Shown in pieces: positions 1 through 6,483 of a stretch of 11,402 bases of DNA. The first letter of the stretch is position 1. Each line of letters begins with the position of its first letter. The notes under the pieces are model-generated. The model did no database searches. It saw nothing but the letters and a program-made list of their open reading frames with translations, and had not been told where the DNA came from. The stretch spans positions 1 through 11,402 of the forward strand of contig WQYJ01000050.1 in assembly GCA_009781325.1 (NCBI GenBank). Direction: 5' to 3'. The position numbers and the translations under genes were made by a program. This DNA is from Propionibacteriaceae bacterium (GTDB taxonomy: Bacteria; Actinomycetota; Actinomycetes; Propionibacteriales; Propionibacteriaceae).

Positions 1-791
1 CGAAGGCTTTCTACCTCACTGCCACCGCGGTTCCGCGCACGGCAGGAAAGTCTATGGCTCAGCGAGTTTCCGAGAAGATGATTCAAGAGGAAGCTCTTGT
101 CCCCACCCTTGGCGCCGTCTATCTTGCTCCTTATCTCAACGGTGTGCTGAAAGGTGCGTGGAGTCACGGGCATCTCAGCCTAGGTGAGTTATGGGGACAC
201 ATGACACGATACCCCTATCTCCCTCGTTTAGCTCGCAGAGATGTTCTGGATGAGTGCGTCCGCCATGCGCCGCTTGCTGTATTGGTAGGACAGGAGCGGT
301 TTGCCCTAGCCACCGGTTGGGATGAGACCACTCAGCGCTATCGTGGGCTGATCATCCCACCTCGCTCAGATGCAAGCATCACACCGACCGACAATACGCT
401 GTTCGTCGAATGGGATGTGGCGCAGGCTCAAGCTGAAGCTGAAGCAACGGAAGCAGTGCCAGCGACCCAAGACTCGTCACTTACTTCCGAGCCCTCAAGC
501 CCGGTCCGCGTTCTGACACCATCCGAGCCACCCATGGAAACGGAGGAAGAAGATGGCTTTATCCGCTTCTTCGGCGCAGTAACCCTCAATCCTGATCGAT
601 ACAGTCGCGATCTGGGCAACATCCAGAGAGAGATCATCGATTACCTTGCTGGTGCTGGAGCGACTCTGGAGATCAGTCTCGACATCCAAGCGCGAAAAGC
701 CGATGGTTTCACCGAGGCTGAGATTCGTACCATCACTGAGAATGCTCGGACCCTGAAGTTTGATAACAGCGCAATGGGCTTTTCCGCATAA
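1..791 (+). CDS. C-terminal part of a DUF499-family ATPase (5' end outside window)
   Basis: The reading frame is open from base 3 through the left edge to the TAA at 789-791, so this is the 3' part of a larger gene. The ATG at 54 is internal, because upstream codons continue in frame without a stop. The visible 262 or so residues match my memory of the DUF499 C-terminus: a segment ending in YPYLPRL, then a motif around RYRGLIIP, an acidic Ala/Glu/Ser/Pro linker, and a closing region with RFFGAVTLNP, GATLEISLDI and TENARTLKF. Full-length family members are about 1000 residues with an N-terminal P-loop ATPase, sometimes a Swt1-type HEPN domain; neither can be seen here. DUF499 ATPases often sit with DUF1156 methyltransferases and DUF3780 proteins in loci named anti-phage-associated. 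A defence role here is inferred from family context only. It converges on purH. No frameshift or early stop is seen in the visible part. Confidence 0.7.
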   Translation, partial: KAFYLTATAVPRTAGKSMAQRVSEKMIQEEALVPTLGAVYLAPYLNGVLKGAWSHGHLSLGELWGHMTRYPYLPRLARRDVLDECVRHAPLAVLVGQERFALATGWDETTQRYRGLIIPPRSDASITPTDNTLFVEWDVAQAQAEAEATEAVPATQDSSLTSEPSSPVRVLTPSEPPMETEEEDGFIRFFGAVTLNPDRYSRDLGNIQREIIDYLAGAGATLEISLDIQARKADGFTEAEIRTITENARTLKFDNSAMGFSA

Positions 792-814
792 TCGACGTTC
801 CTGCAACGGAGGTT

Positions 815-871
815 ATGGTTTGTCGTCAAAGCGACGACGAATCGCGCCCGCTAACGGGTTTGGCGGCTTAG
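815..871 (+). other. 18-codon reading frame behind a GGAGG, possible remnant of a gene start
   Basis: GGAGG at 808-812 lies 2 bases before an ATG that opens 18 codons, ending in TAG at 869-871. That TAG overlaps the purH stop codon on the other strand. It sits 23 bp after the DUF499 stop, where a next operon gene would begin. It could be the leftover start of a lost gene or chance. The Shine-Dalgarno spacing is too short to be convincing, and I recognise no family in the peptide. Confidence 0.15.
819..841. terminator. Small inverted repeat between the convergent DUF499 and purH genes
   Basis: Arms 819-827 and 833-841 can form a 9-bp stem (one G-U pair when read as plus-strand RNA) around the 5-base loop AAAGC. 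It lies in the 76-bp gap between two convergent genes, where a shared terminator is expected. Neither side carries a clear U-run, so intrinsic termination is only a possibility. Confidence 0.25.
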
Positions 872-2409
872 TGGAAGAAGTGGCGTACTCCAGTGAAGTA
901 GAGACTCACCCCCGCAGCCTCACAGGCGGCGATCACATCGTCATCGTGGATGGAGCCGCCTGGTTCTACGATGGCGCGGATTCCGGCTTCGAAGAGCAGG
1001 GTGGGGCCGTCGGTGAAGGGGAAGAAGGCATCGGAGGCTGCCACCGACCCTAGGGCTCGTTCTCCGGCTCGCTCAATAGCTAGGCGGCAGGAGTCGACTC
1101 TGTTGACTTGGCCCATTCCTACCCCGACTGAGGCTTGGTCGTGTGCCAGCAGGATCGCGTTGGACTTCACTGCACGTACTGCTCTCCATGCGAAGGCTAG
1201 GTCGGCCAGCGTGGCCTCATCGACGCCGGCTCCGGCTTTGAGCTCCCAGGTGGTGGGGTCGTCCCCAGCGGCATCGATGCGGTCGAAACCTTGGGCGAGG
1301 ACACCGCCAGAGATAGTACGCAGGTCGTACCCACCCGGCGCATATCCACCCACCTGGAGAATCCGGAGGTTCTTCTTCTTTTGAAGCAAAGCCAGAGCCT
1401 CGGGAGCATACCCAGGAGCAATGAGCACCTCAGTGAAAATACTCTTCAAGTTCTCAGCCATCTCCAGGCTGACTTCGCGGTTCGCCGCCACGACTCCGCC
1501 ATAAGCGGAAAGGGGATCACAAGCGTGAGCCTTCAGATGAGCCTCAGCGATGGTCGCCCCCACAGCGATCCCGCAGGGATTGGTGTGCTTGATGATCGCC
1601 ACAGCAGGGGCATCGAAGTCATAGCAGGCGCGGTAGGCCGCTTCGGCATCCACATAGTTGTTGTAGCTCATCTCCTTGCCGCCGAGTTGTTCAGCCTGCG
1701 CCAAACCCGCTTCATGGCCGACAAACAACGCCGCCTCCTGGTGGGAGTTCTCGCCGTAGCGCAGAGGATGAGCCAAAGAATAGGTACGCCCGATCCACCC
1801 CGGCCACTGTCCCGACCCGAACTGATCAGACATCCACGTCGCCACTGCGACATCATAGGTAGCTGTATGACAGAAAGCCTCGCGGGCTAACTGCTGACGC
1901 TGTGCGCGGGTCAGCCCGCCGTTACGGAGAGCATCGATGAGCCCAGGATACTGGGACGGTGAGGTGACAATCCCGACACTCTCGTGATTCTTCGCGGCAG
2001 CCCTGACCATCGTCGGCCCGCCAATATCGATCTGCTCGATGCACTCATCCGTACTGGCCCCACTGGCGACCGTATCGGCGAAAGGATAAAGATTCGACAC
2101 AACCAGATCGATCCCAGTGACTTCGAGATCCTCAAGCTGAGCAACATGGGATTCCAGGCGGCGGTCAGCCAAGATCCCAGCATGGATATGCGGATGGAGA
2201 GTCTTGACCCGACCATCCAGGCATTCGGGGAATCCGGTCACATCCTCCACTGCGGTCACAGGAATCCCAGCCTCGGCAAGGGTCTTCGCTGTGGACCCAG
2301 TGGAAATAATCTCCACACCCTGCTCAGCCAAGACGCGGCCAAGATCGACCAGCCCCGTTTTGTCGTAAACACTCACCAGTGCGCGAATGATTTGACGTTT
2401 ATCGGTCAT
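868..2409 (-). CDS. purH: Bifunctional AICAR transformylase / IMP cyclohydrolase PurH
   Basis: PurH performs the last two steps of IMP synthesis in the cytosol: it formylates AICAR with 10-formyl-tetrahydrofolate, then closes the ring. The predicted 513 residues fit the family (E. coli 529). The N-terminal MGS-like cyclohydrolase domain shows SVYDKTGL (13-20), STGST (36-40), [10 protein letters not shown] (64-73) and [16 protein letters not shown] (127-142). The transformylase domain shows [14 protein letters not shown] (216-229) and the catalytic Lys-His pair at 274-275 within IIKHTNPCG. The protein ends in the typical RHF-containing tail. I chose the ATG at 2407-2409 because GGAGG lies 4 bases upstream and the family N-terminus begins there. 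The frame stays open another 47 codons upstream, but that stretch lies inside purN and is not PurH-like. The start overlaps the end of purN by 11 bp, suggesting one transcript and coupled translation. Confidence 0.97.
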   Translation of the reverse strand: MTDKRQIIRALVSVYDKTGLVDLGRVLAEQGVEIISTGSTAKTLAEAGIPVTAVEDVTGFPECLDGRVKTLHPHIHAGILADRRLESHVAQLEDLEVTGIDLVVSNLYPFADTVASGASTDECIEQIDIGGPTMVRAAAKNHESVGIVTSPSQYPGLIDALRNGGLTRAQRQQLAREAFCHTATYDVAVATWMSDQFGSGQWPGWIGRTYSLAHPLRYGENSHQEAALFVGHEAGLAQAEQLGGKEMSYNNYVDAEAAYRACYDFDAPAVAIIKHTNPCGIAVGATIAEAHLKAHACDPLSAYGGVVAANREVSLEMAENLKSIFTEVLIAPGYAPEALALLQKKKNLRILQVGGYAPGGYDLRTISGGVLAQGFDRIDAAGDDPTTWELKAGAGVDEATLADLAFAWRAVRAVKSNAILLAHDQASVGVGMGQVNRVDSCRLAIERAGERALGSVAASDAFFPFTDGPTLLFEAGIRAIVEPGGSIHDDDVIAACEAAGVSLYFTGVRHFFH

Positions 2410-2977
2410 TGTTCCTCCAATCAGAGACGACCTCAACGAGAAGCCGCCTTTCAACCCCCTTAATGCGTTCATGCAAACTTGCTTCATCATCCCCAGGTTG
2501 GACCGCCACCACTTCTTGGGCGATGATTGGTCCGGTGTCGATCCCCTCATCGACTGCGAAAATCGTACACCCGGTCATCGTGACCCCAGCAGCCAGCGCA
2601 TCGCGTACGGCATGTGCGCCGGGGAAATTCGGGAGAAGTGCTGGGTGGGTATTGATGAACCGTCCGGCGAACTGGGCCAAGAATGCCTTACCTACGAGCT
2701 TCATGAACCCTGCCGAAATCACAAGGTCGGGGGAATAGGCAGCGACAGTACGGGCAAGCTCACGATCCCACGCATCGCGATCCGTACCCTTCACTAGGGG
2801 AAGCACAAACGTGGGAATCCCACGATCCGATGCTCGCACAAGTCCCTCAGCTTCACGATCCGCCCCCACCGCCACGACTTGTGCTGACAGGTTCCCGGCA
2901 GCAATGGCGTCCAGCAGAGCTTGTAAAAGGGTGCCAGCACCCGAGATCAGGACGACACAACGCAGCGATTCAGGCAC
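2399..2977 (-). CDS. purN: Phosphoribosylglycinamide formyltransferase PurN
   Basis: PurN transfers the formyl group of 10-formyl-tetrahydrofolate to GAR, the third step of purine synthesis. The 192 residues compare with 212 in E. coli. The phosphate-binding loop near the N-terminus reads [15 protein letters not shown] (10-24), the Leu-rich variant I associate with actinobacteria. The catalytic triad of the family is visible as Asn109 and His111 in INTHPALLP and Asp147 in DEGIDTGPI. The start is a GTG at 2975-2977. There is no Shine-Dalgarno ahead of it, but a TAGAGT -10-like box ends 6 bases upstream, so the mRNA probably begins at the start codon itself. purH follows with an 11-bp overlap. 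The tandem palindrome array lies directly upstream, separating purN from the perM-like gene. Confidence 0.95.
   Translation of the reverse strand: MPESLRCVVLISGAGTLLQALLDAIAAGNLSAQVVAVGADREAEGLVRASDRGIPTFVLPLVKGTDRDAWDRELARTVAAYSPDLVISAGFMKLVGKAFLAQFAGRFINTHPALLPNFPGAHAVRDALAAGVTMTGCTIFAVDEGIDTGPIIAQEVVAVQPGDDEASLHERIKGVERRLLVEVVSDWRNNDR
2414..2418 (-). promoter_or_regulatory. Shine-Dalgarno of purH
   Basis: GGAGG on the minus strand lies 4 bases before the purH ATG and inside the last codons of purN. It decides the start in favour of 2409 over the longer open frame reaching 2550. Confidence 0.75.
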
Positions 2978-2983
2978 ACAGTA

Positions 2984-2989
2984 ACTCTA
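2984..2989 (-). promoter_or_regulatory. Putative -10 box for leaderless purNH transcript
   Basis: TAGAGT on the minus strand fits the actinobacterial TANNNT pattern. Six bases separate it from the purN GTG, which puts the expected +1 on the G of the start codon. No convincing -35 is seen. The string GTAGAGTT recurs ahead of pcrA at 8917-8924. Confidence 0.4.
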
Positions 2990-3043
2990 CTGGATGAACC
3001 AAGTGGGGGTGTCGGGGGAGGTATGACTTGACTGTATTACCCC

Positions 3044-3427
3044 CCGGTCATCCTGCCGTGAGGCAGGACCCCCGGCAGCCAGCGTATGGACTTGAGAAAG
3101 ACAAGCTTTACCACAGACCCTACGTCGGCTGCCGGGGGTCCTGCCTCACGGCAGGATGACCGGTGGCCAGCGTATGGACTTGAAGAAGAAAGGCTTTCCT
3201 ACAGACCCTACGTCGGCTGCCGGGGATCCTGCCTCACGGCAGGATGACCGGTGGCCAGCGTATGGACTTGAGAAAGACAAGCTTTACCACAGACCCTACG
3301 TCGGCTGCCGGGGGTCCTGCCTCACGGCAGGATGACCGGGGGTCGGCGAATGGACTTGAAGAAGAAGGGCTTTACTACAGACCCTACGTCGGCTGCCGGG
3401 GGTCCTGCCTCACGGCAGGATGACCGG
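3044..3427. repeat. Palindromic element with four 88-bp tandem units (REP/MITE-like array)
   Basis: A 37-bp arm at 3044-3080 is the exact reverse complement of the arm at 3127-3163, enclosing a 46-bp loop. The arm then recurs in direct orientation at 3215-3251, 3303-3339 and 3391-3427, with a strict 88-bp period. Each arm is itself a small hairpin: TCCTGCC, a 4-base loop, then GGCAGGA. The 51-bp inter-arm pieces are near-identical, not unique. Units 1 and 3 are identical over 83 bp (3081-3163 and 3257-3339). Units 2 and 4 share a different centre, so the array is really a duplicated 176-bp A-B dimer. It fills most of the 493-bp gap between perM and purN. The rest of the gap (2978-3043 and 3428-3470) holds only the purN promoter candidate. 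As RNA the array could fold strongly and might end transcription from perM. A relative lies at 11261-11376. Confidence 0.93.
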
Positions 3428-3470
3428 TGGTCTAGAGTGGCTCCCCTTTGTCACCCTCACTGTCACGCCC

Positions 3471-5165
3471 CTATTCGTCAGGGTGGAAGTTCAGTGTTGG
3501 TTGTTCGGCGACGACTGGTTGGATCCTGGCGGTGGCTTCGCTGTTTTCTTGGGCTGGGGACTCATTAGACGCCCCAGCCGGTTTCTTGGTCTTCGCTTTG
3601 CGGAAGATTGGGGCCAGCCAGGATCGACTGACAGTGGGTTCTTCCTTGGGTTTGTCAGGTTTGCGTGCAGACTGATTTAGTTTCTCGGTGATCGACACGG
3701 TCTGTGAATCATCAGAGGCTTTCTTGGCACTTGTTGGCTTCTTGGCATCACCAGATGCCTCGTTGACTCCATCCGGCGACTTCACCTTCTTGTCACCGTT
3801 CGTCACCGACTTCTCGCCGTTAGTTTCTGCGCCCTTCGAGGCGGGAGTCTTCTTGATCAGAACCGTGGGTGAATCCGGTGCTGCGATACCTCTCTTGCCC
3901 ATATTCCGTGGCTTCTCAGTTTCCTTCCCAGATTCCGTTCCCCAGCGAGACCACCAGCGATGATCCGTTTCGGTCGTTGGCCGACGTACCAATCCCAGGA
4001 CGAACCCGGCAAACATCCCGGATAATCCCATCAGACAAGGAGCAATAACCAACAGAGGAACCACGAAAGGACCAAGCCCGGTCAGGCGTTCGATACCGAG
4101 ATCACCTGAAGTCATCGCCGCCAAGCCGGCAACACCGATTCCGCCTGTCACTCCTGCGAGCCCGCCTACCAAAGCAGTCTCATCGAAACGAGCCCGAGGC
4201 CGCGCTCGCAGTACGGTAAAAGCCGCTCCAATTCCGGCAGCGATCGGGAAGGCCAACCACAGTAAACTCCCCGGCTGTGACGGTAATGCAGCCGTGATGG
4301 GGAAAGCTGGCAAGAGCCCGGCATGGGACCCCATCAGCGAGATCACCGAACCATCGCCGAGGGTAAAGCCAGGTCCGAAGGACCATGACACACACCAGAT
4401 AACGACATTGAGCGCATAGAAAGCCTGAATCAGGGCGAGTACGATCCCGCCAGCCCAACCCGGATTCAGTTGATTGGTCATCATCACAAACTGTTCACGG
4501 TTGGCGATCAACCCTGAAACCAGGACGACCACCCCGCCCACCAGTGCAATCAGTACGCCAGCTACGGCTGCCCGAGGCAGAGCCCTCGCCCAGACGGGCC
4601 ACCGCTGATGAGGATTCCAATCGATGGCTTTTCTCGCACCAAAAAACCCAATACCCCCAGCCAGAACAATCGCACCGAGGCCAGCCCGTACTGTAGACAG
4701 ATCAATCACAAAGGCAGCAACTGTCACCACGGCGCCATAGACCGCCATCATGACTCCGGTCACCTTTGCGACGGCGTACCCGCGCTGCATGTCAGGCCCA
4801 CCGGACAACTCCGCCTGCTTTCCAGCATAGGAAGCTGCACCATGAATAAGCAGAGCGAGGATTGCTGTGTATCCCAGAGGTACGAGGGTGATCCGGGTGA
4901 TACCGAGTTCGAAAATCCCGCCGTGCGACAGGAGCCACACCTGTGTGGCGAAGTGAAGAGCTGACCCGAGGACAACTCCTTCTTCGGCGACCTGAGCCAC
5001 AAGAACAAGAGCCGCGATCACCGCCCACCCGGCGACGATGCACACCAAGGCTCCGCCCACCGCTGCCAACCACCAGGGCATAGTTGCAGGGCGCACTGCA
5101 CTGTCATCATCGGAGTATTTCTCGAGGACAACCTTCTTGCTGCGAGACTTCTTTGCGCCCATCAC
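3471..5165 (-). CDS. perM: DUF6350 polytopic membrane protein, PerM-like
   Basis: Up to 564 residues. After a basic N-terminus (about 1-30), residues 31-393 are almost entirely hydrophobic segments joined by short loops. They suggest roughly eight to ten transmembrane helices, the first near 31-57. Residues 394-564 form a hydrophilic Lys/Glu/Ser/Pro/Ala-rich tail, probably disordered. The fold pattern and position match DUF6350. In M. tuberculosis the member next to purN (Rv0955, PerM, about 455 residues) is reported to support cell division by stabilising FtsB under stress. I infer the name mainly from synteny with purN-purH and the membrane architecture. The start is a GTG at 5163-5165 or the adjacent ATG at 5160-5162; neither has a clear Shine-Dalgarno. 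It lies 74 bp after the WG-repeat gene on the same strand, so co-transcription is possible. The long tail seems to be an extension compared with the mycobacterial protein. Confidence 0.8.
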   Translation of the reverse strand: MMGAKKSRSKKVVLEKYSDDDSAVRPATMPWWLAAVGGALVCIVAGWAVIAALVLVAQVAEEGVVLGSALHFATQVWLLSHGGIFELGITRITLVPLGYTAILALLIHGAASYAGKQAELSGGPDMQRGYAVAKVTGVMMAVYGAVVTVAAFVIDLSTVRAGLGAIVLAGGIGFFGARKAIDWNPHQRWPVWARALPRAAVAGVLIALVGGVVVLVSGLIANREQFVMMTNQLNPGWAGGIVLALIQAFYALNVVIWCVSWSFGPGFTLGDGSVISLMGSHAGLLPAFPITAALPSQPGSLLWLAFPIAAGIGAAFTVLRARPRARFDETALVGGLAGVTGGIGVAGLAAMTSGDLGIERLTGLGPFVVPLLVIAPCLMGLSGMFAGFVLGLVRRPTTETDHRWWSRWGTESGKETEKPRNMGKRGIAAPDSPTVLIKKTPASKGAETNGEKSVTNGDKKVKSPDGVNEASGDAKKPTSAKKASDDSQTVSITEKLNQSARKPDKPKEEPTVSRSWLAPIFRKAKTKKPAGASNESPAQENSEATARIQPVVAEQPTLNFHPDE

Positions 5166-5211
5166 TTTATTCTGCTGGGTGATCCGCGCTCCTGGCTGAC
5201 TCCCACGCCCA

Positions 5212-5230
5212 GAAGGGTTCAGTTCCCTTC
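5212..5230. terminator. Short hairpin after the WG-repeat gene
   Basis: GAAGGG and CCCTTC form a perfect 6-bp stem around a 7-base loop, starting 10 bp after the stop of the WG-repeat gene. No U-run follows on the minus strand. It might weaken read-through into the perM-like gene, but could be chance. Confidence 0.25.
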
Positions 5231-5239
5231 GTCCACGAT

Positions 5240-6391
5240 CTACTTAAATCCGATAACACCCCACTTGTTATCGATTCCGACTCCAGCAAAACCTTCCGAA
5301 GATTCCTGTACGAAGTCATAGATGCAGTCGACGATAAGCGTGCCTTGGTCATCGATAAAGCCCCAAAAGCGCGCCCCTTTTTGCACTCCAGCAACACCAT
5401 CAGAGAAGATCCGTGCATCTTGCCAGGCAAGATCGATGACAACCTCACCTAGAGGATTGATGAAACCGGTTTTCCCGTTACTCTTTACTTTCGCCATCCC
5501 GTTGAGGAAGAACCATGCAAAGTCGTAGGTGAGTGGGATGACAAGAGTCCCGCTGACATCAACATAGCCCCATTTTCCATCGATCGAAACTGGACTGAAG
5601 CCTTCCAAAAACTGGTCAACGTTTTCATAGATGATGTCCACAATGACCTCATCCTCGGTATTGATGAAACCGAACTTGCCGTCTTGGGTCACTGCTACAA
5701 GCCCACCATGAAAATCCCCAGCTATTTCGTGGGCAGTTGGCACAACAGCGCCTGTGGTGTCAATGAAGAATCTCTTCCCATCAAGGCTCACCCTTGCAAT
5801 ACCCTCACTGAAATAGGCAACTTCGTCAAACTGGAATGGGATAACTTCAACCCCCGCCTTGTCAATAAACCCAAATTTTCCATTCACGGTCACGCAGGCT
5901 AATCCGTCGCTGAAGGGTGAGACAGTTTCGTACTTGATCGGTACGGCTAGCTCACCTGCTTCATTGAGGTAGCCCCACAAGCCATCCAGACTCACTCCTC
6001 GCATTCCTTCAAACTCCATGGTCACCTCATCGTAGATGAAGTCAACGACCTGCTCCCCCGCATGATTGATATACCCCCATTTGCCGTCTTTCTTCACGGG
6101 GATGGACCCATCGAAGGTGAAAAAAGTGCTGTCATAGGTCAGCGGAATCACCTCATTACCCTCAGTGTCAATGAAACCGTATTTCCCATCCATAGCAACC
6201 GGCATCAAGCCTGAAGAAAACCGACCCACCCAGTCATACTTCGGCTCAACAAGGATAAAGTACCTCCCGTTCGGGTCTGGAGGCGCTGGTTGTTCATCGT
6301 GTGGTCCGAATAGGAGGCTACTGCACGCTGTCAACGAAACCGCCAGCAACAGTACTGCAGCCATTCCCGCGGCTCGCTTCAATGCCATCAT
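5240..6391 (-). CDS. WG-repeat lipoprotein
   Basis: The predicted 383 residues begin with a lipoprotein signal: two Met, a Lys-Arg pair, a hydrophobic run, and the lipobox LTAC with the modified Cys at 23. The mature protein is thus likely anchored to the outer face of the membrane. From about residue 45 onward it consists of some nine WG repeats plus a partial tenth. Each has a core such as DGKYGFID, DGKWGYIN, NGKFGFID or DGKWGYVD, followed by a hydrophobic strand and an aromatic turn. WG repeats are thought to form beta-rich solenoid or propeller-like scaffolds, and no enzymatic residues can be named. I chose the ATG at 6389-6391 because GAGGAG lies 8 bases upstream; the frame is open to 6478, but no start there has a ribosome site. 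Hand-counted G+C in four 60-base blocks (5581-5700, 5821-5940) is 113/240, lower than in pcrA or purH, hinting at acquisition. Substrate and role are unknown. Confidence 0.88.
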   Translation of the reverse strand: MMALKRAAGMAAVLLLAVSLTACSSLLFGPHDEQPAPPDPNGRYFILVEPKYDWVGRFSSGLMPVAMDGKYGFIDTEGNEVIPLTYDSTFFTFDGSIPVKKDGKWGYINHAGEQVVDFIYDEVTMEFEGMRGVSLDGLWGYLNEAGELAVPIKYETVSPFSDGLACVTVNGKFGFIDKAGVEVIPFQFDEVAYFSEGIARVSLDGKRFFIDTTGAVVPTAHEIAGDFHGGLVAVTQDGKFGFINTEDEVIVDIIYENVDQFLEGFSPVSIDGKWGYVDVSGTLVIPLTYDFAWFFLNGMAKVKSNGKTGFINPLGEVVIDLAWQDARIFSDGVAGVQKGARFWGFIDDQGTLIVDCIYDFVQESSEGFAGVGIDNKWGVIGFK

Positions 6392-6399
6392 CGGTATTA

Positions 6400-6405
6400 C
6401 TCCTC
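6400..6405 (-). promoter_or_regulatory. Shine-Dalgarno of the WG-repeat lipoprotein
   Basis: GAGGAG on the minus strand sits 8 bases before the ATG at 6391. It fixes the start so that the protein begins directly with a lipoprotein signal peptide, and excludes a 29-residue N-terminal extension. Confidence 0.7.
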
Positions 6406-6483
6406 GCATTTCTGGGTACGCCATGCCACTTGACAGCGTATCATGGCAGATTTTCACCTGAGTCGACGCCGTGAACAACCCTT

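Noticed and set aside
1291..1890. 199-codon plus-strand frame opposite purH
   Set aside because: It is antisense to well-conserved PurH motifs and shows no ribosome site or recognisable domain.
2410..2550. A 47-residue N-terminal extension of PurH
   Set aside because: It lies inside purN in another frame, is unlike PurH, and the ATG at 2409 has a good GGAGG.
3044..3427. CRISPR array with 37-bp repeats and 51-bp spacers
   Set aside because: The inter-arm pieces are near copies of one another, not unique spacers. The first arm is inverted, and no cas gene is in the window.
3332..3568. Possible small genes on the plus strand over the repeat array and the perM 3' end
   Set aside because: The frames consist of palindromic repeat sequence and the antisense of perM, with no recognisable protein and no ribosome site.
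6430..6460. TTGACA at 6430-6435 as a plus-strand promoter
   Set aside because: The hexamer at the right distance is a poor -10, and no plus-strand gene follows; the region downstream is antisense to pcrA.
6392..6478. Longer N-terminus for the WG-repeat protein
   Set aside because: It would bury the signal peptide, and no ribosome site precedes the upstream start codons, whereas GAGGAG sits at the proper distance from 6391.
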